DNA of 34,306 nucleotides, from positions 1 to 34,306 of the forward strand of contig JADGRC010000481.1 in the NCBI GenBank assembly GCA_017881245.1. Reading direction: 5' to 3'. Each line of letters opens with the position of its first letter. Position 1 is the first letter of the stretch. Below the pieces are notes generated by a model. The model did no database searches. It saw only the letters and a list, made by a program, of their open reading frames with translations, and was not told where the DNA came from. The DNA comes from Pseudomonadota bacterium. GTDB taxonomy: Bacteria > Myxococcota_A > Polyangia > Fen-1088. The translations under genes and the position numbers were made by a program. Positions 25,429-34,306 of this stretch are shown here, piece by piece.

Positions 25429-27045
25429 CTAACTGTTTTCGAACGAGGTGGCGGACCAGTCAGCCCTGACCGCGGCTATCGCCTCCGGAAGGTCCCCGGC
25501 GATGACGCCCGTCGATCCGAACGTTTGGGCCGCGCGCGTGCCGGCGCTTCCGTGCAGGAACACAGCCGCGCGCGCCGCCGGTATGGTTTCCATTCCCTGC
25601 GAGAGCAACCCACCGAGGGTGCCCGTGAGGACGTCGCCGCTGCCCGCCGTCGCTAGCGCCGGCTCAACGGTGGGGTTCACGTGCGCCGTGCCGTCGGGCG
25701 CGACCACCAGAGTTCGGGCGCCCTTTAGAACGACGTTGGCACGGCTGCGGGCTGCGAATTCCCGCGCGGTGTCCAGACGCGCCGCTTGAACCTGCGCCGT
25801 GGGACGACCGCAGAGCCGGCCCATCTCACCCGGATGGGGCGTGACGACGCGGGGGCCGGATGCCCCGGCAAGAATCGAAGCCGCCTCCGGGCCGAGAAGA
25901 TTCAGACCGTCGGCGTCCAACACCATCGGAATGGAAATCTCCCGCGTCAGGCGTTCCACCACGGCCCGCATGCCCGCCCCGGTGGGAATACCGGGCCCGA
26001 GCGCGATCGCACGAACATTCGGGCGCGCGCACAGCGCGGCGATGGCGTAAAAACTGTCGGATACCGCGTCGTCGGAATCGGAGAACGAGACCGTCATGGC
26101 TTCGACGACCTTGGCATCGAGGGCCGTCTGCCCGGCCGCCGTGGACGCAATCGTCACCAGTCCCGCTCCGGCACGCAGGGCCGCGCGCGCGGTCAGCAGC
26201 GCCGCTCCCGTCTTGCCACGCGAGCCGGCCACGATGATCAGATGGCCGCCTACGCCCTTGTGGGCATCGGGTTGTCGCGTGGGCAAGGACGCGCGGACTG
26301 TCCGTTCGTCCGTCCAAAAGCAGAACGGGCCGCCGGAGGGATCGGGAGCGATCGGCAATCCGAATCCCACGACCTCGATCTCGCCGACACCCGCATCGGG
26401 ATTGATCACGAGGCCGAGCTTGCGCGCACCGACGGCGACCGTCACATCGGCGCGCACGGACGAGCCGTGTGGTCGGCCCGTGTCGCCGTCGAGGCCGGAG
26501 GGAATATCCACGGCTACCTTCATCCCCGCCGCGGCGTTCATGGCCGCGATCGCGGTGGCGGGGACTCCGGCCACGTCGTCGCGGAGCCCGGTTCCAAACA
26601 CGGCATCCACCACGACGTCCACGTCCCGCAGGGCCCGCCGCCACGCCTGGACGTTCGTCTCCTCGCCGAGCTCCGAAATCACGACGTCGGGAACGTCTCG
26701 CAGCGCGTGCAACATGACCGCGGCATCGTCCGTCAATCTTTCCCGAGGCGCCGCGAGCAGAACACGAATCCAGGCGCCCGCCTGCGCCAGGTGCCGGGCG
26801 ACGACGAATCCGTCGCCGCCGTTGTTTCCCGCGCCGCACACGATGGCGACGGTCAGCGGTCGAGCGGCGGGGACGGTGGCTCGCCGCAGGATGGTCGCGC
26901 TCACCCCGCGCCCGGCGTTCTCCATCAGGATCAGGCTAGAAAGGCCGCTCCGAAGCATCACGTCGCGATCGACCGCCCGCATCTGCGCGCATGACAAGAC
27001 ATACGAAGGCGGCGCATATCGCGACAACGAGGTGGAAGCCGTCAT
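25429..27045 (-). CDS. nnr: Bifunctional NAD(P)HX epimerase / ADP-dependent NAD(P)HX dehydratase
   Basis: N-domain CGAGNNGGDGFVVARHL, VDAVFGTGL, VDIPSGLDGDTG; C-domain KGVGGHLIIVAGSRGKTGAALLTARAALRAGAGLVT, TPHPGEMGRLCG, NPTVEPALATAGSGDVLTGTLGGLL. Start at 27045 overlaps the acpS stop. Confidence 0.93.
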   Translation of the reverse strand: MTASTSLSRYAPPSYVLSCAQMRAVDRDVMLRSGLSSLILMENAGRGVSATILRRATVPAARPLTVAIVCGAGNNGGDGFVVARHLAQAGAWIRVLLAAPRERLTDDAAVMLHALRDVPDVVISELGEETNVQAWRRALRDVDVVVDAVFGTGLRDDVAGVPATAIAAMNAAAGMKVAVDIPSGLDGDTGRPHGSSVRADVTVAVGARKLGLVINPDAGVGEIEVVGFGLPIAPDPSGGPFCFWTDERTVRASLPTRQPDAHKGVGGHLIIVAGSRGKTGAALLTARAALRAGAGLVTIASTAAGQTALDAKVVEAMTVSFSDSDDAVSDSFYAIAALCARPNVRAIALGPGIPTGAGMRAVVERLTREISIPMVLDADGLNLLGPEAASILAGASGPRVVTPHPGEMGRLCGRPTAQVQAARLDTAREFAARSRANVVLKGARTLVVAPDGTAHVNPTVEPALATAGSGDVLTGTLGGLLSQGMETIPAARAAVFLHGSAGTRAAQTFGSTGVIAGDLPEAIAAVRADWSATSFENS

Positions 27046-27419
27046 GTTCCACTCTCGAGGACAACGACGGCGGCGGCCATCCCTCCCGCGTGCGTCAGCG
27101 ACACATGCTGCGCGGCGACGCCGCGCCTGGCGGCGGCGGCGGCGGCGGCTCCGGACAGAATCAACAAGGGCCGTCCCCTGTCGGCCGTGCGCACCTCGAT
27201 CTCGACCCACCTCAGTCCCGACGGAACCCCCAGTGCTTTCAACACGGCCTCCTTGGCGGCAAAACGGGCGGCATAATGTTGCGCCGGCTCCGCGCGACCG
27301 TCGCAATCGGCGCGCTCTCCGGGGGAGAACAACCGCTCGGCCGCCCGCCGGCCGTGACGGGCCAGCATGGCCTCCACGCGAGCGATGGGTACGAGGTCGA
27401 GGCCGACGCCGAGGATCAC
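27042..27419 (-). CDS. acpS: Holo-[acyl-carrier-protein] synthase
   Basis: [56 protein letters not shown] start overlaps the pdxJ stop (GTGA). Confidence 0.92.
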   Translation of the reverse strand: MILGVGLDLVPIARVEAMLARHGRRAAERLFSPGERADCDGRAEPAQHYAARFAAKEAVLKALGVPSGLRWVEIEVRTADRGRPLLILSGAAAAAAARRGVAAQHVSLTHAGGMAAAVVVLESGT

Positions 27420-28165
27420 GTTGTTAGGACCGATCGGGCGCCCTCGCTGATCGCGGCGCGCAGCTCGGACACCGCCCGATCCAGCCCCAGCATCACGGCA
27501 CGCGCGACCAACCCGTGCCCGATATTCAGCTCCTCCAGGAAAGGCAAGGCGGCCACGGGACCGACGTTGGCGCAGTCGAGGCCGTGCCCCGCACCCAATC
27601 GCAAACCCAGATTTCCGGCGGCTCGCGCCGCTCCTTCGAGGCGCGCCAACTGTCGGGCGGCATCCGGCGATCGCGGCGCCGCGTCGCAATAGTATCCGGT
27701 GTGCAATTCGACGATGTTGACACCTAGAGCGTGCGATCGAGCCACCGCCTCCGGATCCGGATCGATGAACAGGCTGACGCCAACACCAGCACCCCGCAAC
27801 CCTCCGATGACGCGTCCAAGCGCGGTCCCCGCCTCGACGCCGACGTTCAGGCCGCCCTCGGTCGTCCGTTCAGCGCGCTTCTCCGGCACAAGGGTGCAGA
27901 AATCTGGCTTCACGTCGAGTGCGATGGCCAACATGTCGTCGGTGGCCGCCATCTCCAAGTTGAACACCCCCCGCACCGTCTGCCGCAACAAGCGAACGTC
28001 GCGCTCCTGAATGTGCCGGCGATCCTCGCGCAGATGAACGGTAATCCCATCGGCGCCTGCCAGCTCGCACAATCCCGCCGCCACAACGGGATCTGGATAT
28101 CGCGTACCTCGCTGCTGACGCAGCGTCGCGATGTGGTCGATGTTGACGTAAAGGCGGGGCGCCAT
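27416..28165 (-). CDS. pdxJ: Pyridoxine 5'-phosphate synthase
   Basis: [108 protein letters not shown]. Confidence 0.97.
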   Translation of the reverse strand: MAPRLYVNIDHIATLRQQRGTRYPDPVVAAGLCELAGADGITVHLREDRRHIQERDVRLLRQTVRGVFNLEMAATDDMLAIALDVKPDFCTLVPEKRAERTTEGGLNVGVEAGTALGRVIGGLRGAGVGVSLFIDPDPEAVARSHALGVNIVELHTGYYCDAAPRSPDAARQLARLEGAARAAGNLGLRLGAGHGLDCANVGPVAALPFLEELNIGHGLVARAVMLGLDRAVSELRAAISEGARSVLTT

Positions 28166-28237
28166 GACCGGAAGATTATAGCGTCACACGCGACGGCCGC
28201 GATGAAAGAGTCGAGACCCACGTGGCCATGCCGCTGG

Positions 28238-29620
28238 CTACGCCAAGGCCTGCGTGATCGCGCGGGCGATATCCTGCGCGTGGGCGCGGATCGATGCCTC
28301 GTCGGTACCCTCGATCATGACGCGGGCCTTCGCCTCGGTGCCCGAGTACCGAACCACGACGCGACCCTCGGCTCCAAGGAGCGTCTCCACCTGTTTGATG
28401 ATCCGGCACACCTCCGGCAGCTCGTCGAAGGGTCGTTTGCGTGCCACCGCGAAATTCAACAGAACCTGCGGATAGCGAACCATCGCGGCCCCGATCAATT
28501 CGGACAAAGGACGGCCCTCGGCCATCATGACGGCCAGAACCCGCAACGCCGCCACGGTCCCGTCACCCGTCGTCGCGTGGTCGAGGAAGATGATGTGCCC
28601 CGACTGCTCGCCCCCCAGGACCAATCCGCCTTCGCGCATCGCCTCCACGACGTATCGATCGCCGACGGCGGTTCGCATCAGCTTTCCCCCACGCCCCGCC
28701 AGCGCCCGTTCCAGTCCCAGGTTCGACATGACCGTCGCCACCACCGTTCGTTCGGGCAGCTTGTCGTCGGCCAGCATCCTCGTACCGAGCAAAGCCATGA
28801 CCTGATCGCCGTCGACGATCTGTCCCTTCTCGTCAGCCAGAATCAGGCGATCCGCGTCGCCGTCCAGCGCCACACCCAGCGCGGCGCCCGATCGTCGGAC
28901 CTCATCCGCCATCCGCTCGGGGTGCATCGCGCCACATCGATCATTGATGTTTCGTCCGTTCGGTTCGACGCCGATCGCGATGACTTCGGCGCCAAGCTCC
29001 TCGAACACCTGAGGCGCGACGTGGTAGGCGGCACCGTTCGCGCAATCCACGACAACCTTGACGCCGTCCAGCGTGCGCTCCTTGGGAAACACATTCTTCA
29101 AGAACTGGACGTATCGGCCACCAGCATCGTCGATACGAACGGCGCGTCCTATCGCATCAGGTGTCGTACCCCGAACAACGCCGTCGGTGCCGGCTCCCTC
29201 GCCGATCTCCATCATGCGCTCCAACTCGGCCTCGACCTCATCGGGCAATTTGAAACCGTCGGCGGCGAACAGTTTGATGCCGTTGTCCTGGTACGGATTG
29301 TGCGACGCACTGATCACCACGCCGGCGTCGGCGCGCATCGACCAGGTGATGAACGCGATTCCGGGCGTCGGAAGCGGCCCCACCAACATGACATCCGCTC
29401 CCGCCGAAACGATACCGGCCTGGAGCGCGCTCTCCAACATGTAGCCGGACAGGCGGGTGTCCTTGCCGATCACGATGCGACCAGGCCTGCCCGCGTGCTT
29501 GAACCGTCGCGCCACCGCGCGTCCCAGGCGCAAGGCCACCTCGGCGGTCATGGGATCTTGATTGGCGACCCCTCGAATCCCGTCGGTACCAAACAGCTTG
29601 CGCGCTTCGTCTTGGCTCAT
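28238..29620 (-). CDS. glmM: Phosphoglucosamine mutase
   Basis: [83 protein letters not shown]. Confidence 0.97.
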   Translation of the reverse strand: MSQDEARKLFGTDGIRGVANQDPMTAEVALRLGRAVARRFKHAGRPGRIVIGKDTRLSGYMLESALQAGIVSAGADVMLVGPLPTPGIAFITWSMRADAGVVISASHNPYQDNGIKLFAADGFKLPDEVEAELERMMEIGEGAGTDGVVRGTTPDAIGRAVRIDDAGGRYVQFLKNVFPKERTLDGVKVVVDCANGAAYHVAPQVFEELGAEVIAIGVEPNGRNINDRCGAMHPERMADEVRRSGAALGVALDGDADRLILADEKGQIVDGDQVMALLGTRMLADDKLPERTVVATVMSNLGLERALAGRGGKLMRTAVGDRYVVEAMREGGLVLGGEQSGHIIFLDHATTGDGTVAALRVLAVMMAEGRPLSELIGAAMVRYPQVLLNFAVARKRPFDELPEVCRIIKQVETLLGAEGRVVVRYSGTEAKARVMIEGTDEASIRAHAQDIARAITQALA

Positions 29621-30435
29621 GCAATGTCCATCTTATCGCTTATCGCATTCGCCACCAGAACCGCGTCCCTCATGGCCGCCACGTCATGGACCCGCACGGC
29701 CGAGGCACCAGCGAGAACGGCCCCCGTTACGGCCGCAGCCGTTCCAAAGATCCGCTCCCCCGCGGGTTTGCCGGTGATCTGGCCAATGAACGCCTTCCGC
29801 GAGACGCCCACCATCACGGGAACCCCGAGGCGACCACAGAGCGTTGACAGGTTCTTCAACAAGGCAACATTGTGCTCGAACCGCTTGCCAAATCCGATAC
29901 CTGGGTCCGCCCAGATTTCCGTGCAACCGACGGCGCGCGCCACCTCGATTCGGCCGCCCAGCTCTCCCGTCACCTCCGACACCACGTCGGCGAAAGACAC
30001 CGCTTCCATCATCGTCCCCGGCGCTCCCCGCAGGTGTCCGAGGACCATCGCGGCGCCGGCCCCGGCCGTGACTCGAAGTATCTCCGGGTCCAGGAGGCCT
30101 CCCGATATGTCGTTCACGATGGTCGCCCCGGCGGCGATGGCCGCGCTGGCGGTGGTCGCTGTGTAAGTATCGATCGAAAGTCGCGCCCGATCGCCGAGGC
30201 GCGCGGCGAGAGCGGCTATGACCGGGATGACCCGGCTCTGTTCCTCGATGGCATCGACCGGCGAGGACCCCGGGCGCGTCGATTCTCCGCCGACATCGAT
30301 CCAGTCCGCGCCGGCATCGACCATCGCCAGGCCGGCGACCACCGCTTCTTCGACGGCGGTGAAACGCCCCCCGTCAAAAAACGAGTCCGGCGTGCAATTG
30401 AGCACGCCGACAATCAAGCAGCGCTTAGACAACAC
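29617..30435 (-). CDS. folP: Dihydropteroate synthase
   Basis: [80 protein letters not shown] overlaps glmM ATG. Confidence 0.96.
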   Translation of the reverse strand: MLSKRCLIVGVLNCTPDSFFDGGRFTAVEEAVVAGLAMVDAGADWIDVGGESTRPGSSPVDAIEEQSRVIPVIAALAARLGDRARLSIDTYTATTASAAIAAGATIVNDISGGLLDPEILRVTAGAGAAMVLGHLRGAPGTMMEAVSFADVVSEVTGELGGRIEVARAVGCTEIWADPGIGFGKRFEHNVALLKNLSTLCGRLGVPVMVGVSRKAFIGQITGKPAGERIFGTAAAVTGAVLAGASAVRVHDVAAMRDAVLVANAISDKMDIA

Positions 30436-30576
30436 CCACTCGCGCTCTAGCCTTACCCGATCGAAGTGTGGACAAGCGCGGCAACTTTCTCCGAATGGCG
30501 ATTGCGGTAGCTAAGTTTTGATTTTCGGCGATCCAATAGCCAATCCAAGCACGGGGAGGTCCAGCTTCGCTGGGCC

Positions 30577-30723
30577 GGCCTCGTCGTCAAGCAACTCCGT
30601 GGGGGTTTCGCAGGGGGCCTTCCCAGGTCCCTTGCGGCGGCGCAGCCGCGGCCTCGCCGTCAAGTAATTCCTTGGGGGGGCTCGCAGGGGGCCTTCCCAG
30701 GTCCCTTGCGGCGGCGCAGCCGC
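30577..30723. repeat. Two-copy tandem direct repeat (about 73 bp unit) immediately after the ftsH stop
   Basis: Copy 1 30577-30649, copy 2 30650-30723; the last 42 nt (TCGCAGGGGGCCTTCCCAGGTCCCTTGCGGCGGCGCAGCCGC) are identical in both copies and the remainder is diverged. Confidence 0.85.
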
Positions 30724-30724
30724 T

Positions 30725-32695
30725 CTAGGCCTTCTCGGGATCCGGCATCGGACGCGGGGGCGCGAAGATGCTGGGGCGGGAGGGACGCTCCGCCGGCGAG
30801 GGGCGCTTTTCCGGTGGAACCTTGGCCCCCGCCGATGCCCAGGTCGACGGTTTGCGGTCCAAGTGCCCACCCGAAAACAGAGTATCGATCTCGCCGCCAT
30901 CCCCGGTCTCGTATTCCAGCAACGCATCAGCCAGAACCTTGAGCTTGTCGAGGTTCTCCATTACGACCTGCTTGGCGCGGCCGTAATTCTCGGTCACGAT
31001 GCGCCTTACCTCGGCGTCGATCTCGACAGCCGTCTGCTCGCTGTACTCCTTGCCGCCATCGTTGAAGTCGCGGCCGAGGAACACCTCGGCCTCACGCTTG
31101 CCAAAGTGCAACGGCCCCAGTTTTTCGGACATGCCCCATTCGCACACCATCCGGCGCGCCATGTCGGTGGCCTGTTGGATATCGTTGGATGCGCCCGTCG
31201 TCAGCTGGCCGAAGATGATTTCCTCCGCCAGGCGACCGCCCATCATGACCGCGATATGATCGTTCGCGGCGTCGGCCGACATACTGAGGCGATCCTCGAT
31301 GGGCAATTGCTGCGTTAAGCCCAGCGCCCGTCCCCTTGGGATGATCGTCACCTTGTGGATAGGATCGGTGTACTTCAGCAGCTTGCCGACCAACGCGTGC
31401 CCGGCTTCGTGGTAGGCCGTGTTTCGTTTTTCCTTGTCGCTGATGACCATGGACCGCCGCTCGGGCCCCATGAGGACCTTGTCCTTCGCCATCTCGAAAT
31501 CGAACATTTCAAGGCGATCCTTGTCGGCGCGCGCCGCCAAGAGCGCCGCTTCGTTCACCAGGTTCTCAAGATCGGCGCCAGAAAATCCCGGCGTCCCGCG
31601 CGCGATGGTTTCCAGCTCCACGCCGGCTCCGAGGGGGGTCTTCTTGGTGTGGACCTTGAGGATGCCCAAGCGTCCCTTGACGTCGGGACGCGCGACAACG
31701 ATGCGACGATCGAAGCGGCCCGGCCGCAGCAAGGCGGGATCGAGAACGTCTGGCCGGTTGGTGGCGGCGACCAGAATGACGCCGTCGTTCGACTCGAATC
31801 CGTCCATCTCGACCAGGAGCTGATTCAGCGTCTGCTCGCGCTCGTCGTGCCCACCCCCGAGGCCCGCGCCCCGGTGCCTGCCCACGGCGTCGATTTCATC
31901 AATGAAGATGATGCAGGGCGCGTTCTTCTTGCCCTGCTCGAACAGATCTCGCACGCGGCTCGCTCCCACGCCGACGAACATCTCGACGAAATCCGACCCG
32001 GAAATCGAGAAGAACGGCACGCCCGCCTCGCCCGCGATGGCGCGCGCCAGCAGCGTCTTTCCCGTCCCTGGGGGGCCCATCATCAGAACGCCTTTGGGGA
32101 TACGGCCCCCGAGCCGCGTGAACTTCTTCGGGTCCTTGAGAAAAGCTATGATCTCCTCGACCTCGTCCTTCGCCTCCTCGACTCCGGCCACGTCGGCGAA
32201 CGTCATTTTCTTTTGGTTCTCGGACAGGAGCTTCGCCTTGCTCTTGCCAAAGCTCATGGCCTTGCCGCCGCCAACCTGAAGCTGCCGCATGAACAACAGA
32301 AACAAGACCACCAGCACGACCATGGGAAGCCAGGTCACGAGAACCTGCTGCCAGAATGAGTTCTCCTGCTCCTTGACGACGTCGTAGTTCAGGTGCGCCT
32401 TGTCCAGGCGTTCAAGCACCTTGTCGCTAATGAGGCCGGTCGTCGCGAAGCTCTCACCGGTCGTGAGTTGTCCCCGAAAATCGGCTGCGTCCTGGAATTT
32501 GCGTATCTGGATCGAGGCCCCCGCCTTGAATTTCTCGGGGTGTTGCTCGACGTCCTGCATGAACAGCGAGAACGCCAGGCGATGGTCGTCCGGACGGCTC
32601 CCGCTCAGGAACTGGTAGACGACGAAGAAGGCGAAGATCAACATCACCCAAACTAGGAAGGTTTTATGTCCCTGACGCACGCGCTTTCCTTTCAT
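30725..32695 (-). CDS. ftsH: ATP-dependent zinc metalloprotease FtsH
   Basis: [73 protein letters not shown], second region of homology [25 protein letters not shown] zinc site. Confidence 0.98.
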   Translation of the reverse strand: MKGKRVRQGHKTFLVWVMLIFAFFVVYQFLSGSRPDDHRLAFSLFMQDVEQHPEKFKAGASIQIRKFQDAADFRGQLTTGESFATTGLISDKVLERLDKAHLNYDVVKEQENSFWQQVLVTWLPMVVLVVLFLLFMRQLQVGGGKAMSFGKSKAKLLSENQKKMTFADVAGVEEAKDEVEEIIAFLKDPKKFTRLGGRIPKGVLMMGPPGTGKTLLARAIAGEAGVPFFSISGSDFVEMFVGVGASRVRDLFEQGKKNAPCIIFIDEIDAVGRHRGAGLGGGHDEREQTLNQLLVEMDGFESNDGVILVAATNRPDVLDPALLRPGRFDRRIVVARPDVKGRLGILKVHTKKTPLGAGVELETIARGTPGFSGADLENLVNEAALLAARADKDRLEMFDFEMAKDKVLMGPERRSMVISDKEKRNTAYHEAGHALVGKLLKYTDPIHKVTIIPRGRALGLTQQLPIEDRLSMSADAANDHIAVMMGGRLAEEIIFGQLTTGASNDIQQATDMARRMVCEWGMSEKLGPLHFGKREAEVFLGRDFNDGGKEYSEQTAVEIDAEVRRIVTENYGRAKQVVMENLDKLKVLADALLEYETGDGGEIDTLFSGGHLDRKPSTWASAGAKVPPEKRPSPAERPSRPSIFAPPRPMPDPEKA

Positions 32696-32801
32696 CTAGC
32701 CCGGCCATCGAATCTCGTTGTCCGCACATCCAATCGACCGATTTGTCCTCGAGCTTGCCTTGAAGTTGCCCTTGTTTCGACCCGTGGCGGGGGTGATTCT
32801 T

Positions 32802-34289
32802 TTACGGATAATGTCCAGTATTGCCTCGGATGATCGGTCGGTCAACCAAAGCATCATGATCCGCATTTCGGGCGACCGCCAGGCCAATCCATCTGATCGT
32901 CGATACCGACGGGGCGGCAGTCCGCGACGGGCGTAGCCCGGGAACAAAGAGCAGCTCGCCTTTGGCCGTGGTCACGACGGGAAGCAGGTTTCTTGCTTGG
33001 CGCGGGATCTTCGCATCAATGAGCAAATCGGACAGTTTTCGACTACCCGTCCCGCCCCGGGGATGCATGCGATCGCCAGGCCGGCGCGGGCGAGCGAGGA
33101 GCGGAAACGACAACTCGGCGCCGTCGAACCAGCACCATCCGTCCCTGCCCCGACCGTCGCCGCCCTCGCCGGCGTCGCTGCCGCCGCTGCCGCGGTCGTC
33201 CGCCCGGCGTCGCCGAGGCGGGAGGCGAGGCGCGTCCTCCTCGCGGACCAAGACCTCAACGCCCGATGCGAGTTGGTAGGTGCCAGGCCCACAAATGGTG
33301 TCAATCGGATGAGCCTCTGAATCATTCGTTTTCGGAGGAGACTCCGGCACCGTCCAGGCCCGGCGCGGTTCCGCGTCCGACGTCTTCAGGCTTACCTGTC
33401 CATATGAGACCGTGACCTGTCGCCTGCCGTTGACGTCAAAGGAATGTGTCCCGTGCCCTTCGCGCGCGGCGCTACGGATCTCGGCCAGGACGCGGATCGG
33501 AATGTGCACGCCTGCGCCAACGATGTCCGCCAAGCCCGGGGGCTCGGCAAAACGCGCGGCGGCGGCCGTCGCCAGTGACCGAAGCGCCTGATCGACGCGC
33601 GGATTTTCCTTTCGCAGGAAGGGCAACACCTGATGGCGCAGGCGGGCCCGCGTGTAACGAAGGTCGGCGTTCGACGGATCCGTCGCGAAACGCAAGCTTC
33701 GCCGGGTCAAATAGGTAAGGATCTGGGCGCGCGTCACGTCCAGCAGAGGACGAATGAAGGCGCCGCGTCGGTACGGAATCCCCGTGAGGCCATTCAATCC
33801 GGTCCCGCGCAGAATCCGAAACAGGACCGTTTCGGTCTGATCGTCGGCGTGATGCCCGAGCGCAATCCGATCGAGACCGCGGGTCGCCGCCAGTTCAGCC
33901 AGGGTTGACAGCCGCAACCGACGCGCGACTTCCTGAACGCCGCCGCCGCCCCGCCCCGCGCTGTGCCCCGGGACCGCACCGTCCGCTTGCGGTCGCGGCA
34001 CCGGTCGCTCTCGTGCCGCCGCTACATCGACACGAATCGGATGGAACGGTAGTCCCAGATCCGCGGCCCGCTCGGCGACCAGTGAGATCTCGGCGGCGGC
34101 ACCAAGCCGCAGACCGTGATCAACCGTCGCGACCTCCAGTTCCAGCCCCAGACGGGGACCGAGCTCCCAGAGGCACGCCAGAAGCGCCATCGAGTCCGGT
34201 CCCCCCGAGACAGCGCAAAGGACGCGGCTTGGCCGAGGCCCGGCGAGCAATCCGTGGCTCGTGATGGTACGAAGAACCTGCGAGAGCAT
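32802..34289 (-). CDS. tilS: tRNA(Ile)-lysidine synthase
   Basis: CAVSGGPDSMALLACL (PP-loop SGGxDS), TVDHGLR, ALGHHADDQTETVLFRILRGTGLNGLTGI, IRPLLDVTRAQILTYL, DPSNADLRYTRARLRHQVLP. Confidence 0.93.
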   Translation of the reverse strand: MLSQVLRTITSHGLLAGPRPSRVLCAVSGGPDSMALLACLWELGPRLGLELEVATVDHGLRLGAAAEISLVAERAADLGLPFHPIRVDVAAARERPVPRPQADGAVPGHSAGRGGGGVQEVARRLRLSTLAELAATRGLDRIALGHHADDQTETVLFRILRGTGLNGLTGIPYRRGAFIRPLLDVTRAQILTYLTRRSLRFATDPSNADLRYTRARLRHQVLPFLRKENPRVDQALRSLATAAAARFAEPPGLADIVGAGVHIPIRVLAEIRSAAREGHGTHSFDVNGRRQVTVSYGQVSLKTSDAEPRRAWTVPESPPKTNDSEAHPIDTICGPGTYQLASGVEVLVREEDAPRLPPRRRRADDRGSGGSDAGEGGDGRGRDGWCWFDGAELSFPLLARPRRPGDRMHPRGGTGSRKLSDLLIDAKIPRQARNLLPVVTTAKGELLFVPGLRPSRTAAPSVSTIRWIGLAVARNADHDALVDRPIIRGNTGHYP

Positions 34290-34306
34290 GGAAATTCCGT
34301 CGGCGA

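Noticed and set aside
25786-27427. Long plus-strand ORFs (402 aa and 443 aa) opposite nnr
   Set aside because: Antisense to clear Nnr motifs; low-complexity composition.
27731-30166. 811-aa plus-strand ORF opposite pdxJ/glmM/folP
   Set aside because: It spans three strongly recognisable minus-strand genes; its translation is Arg/His-rich with no family motifs. A typical antisense shadow ORF in high-GC DNA.
1-34306. CRISPR arrays, transposases, phage genes, tRNA or rRNA genes
   Set aside because: No regularly spaced repeats, transposase motifs, phage structural proteins or tRNA/rRNA-like sequences were recognised; a tRNAscan/Infernal run would be decisive.

Overview
High-GC window with a codon and family repertoire typical of Myxococcota-like bacteria (taxonomy is inference). 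From left to right it holds: (1) envelope and lipoprotein genes; (2) a minus-strand run of APC permease - PP2C phosphatase - Ser/Thr kinase - ammonium transporter (Amt) - small DMT-like membrane protein; (3) a divergent plus-strand pair, an RNA-polymerase alpha-CTD-like protein whose stop codon overlaps (ATGA) the start of an NtrC-family AAA+ ATPase that lacks the sigma54-contacting GAFTGA motif; (4) a convergent type III glutamine synthetase; (5) a kinase-like protein, an ECF sigma factor coupled to a TM/TPR protein, a VWA-like lipoprotein, an aminotransferase, a PilZ protein, an exported helix-hairpin-helix (DUF4332-like) protein and a membrane pseudokinase; (6) a housekeeping block tilS-ftsH-folP-glmM-pdxJ-acpS-nnr, with a ~73-bp tandem duplication directly after the ftsH stop. 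The strongest candidate for something undescribed is the alpha-CTD-like/GAFTGA-less ATPase pair. It is separated by a palindrome-rich intergenic region from the transport/kinase/phosphatase operon and faces glnN; together they could form a nitrogen-related regulatory locus. No tRNA, rRNA, CRISPR array or transposase was recognised. All family calls are from reading motifs by eye; no searches were run.
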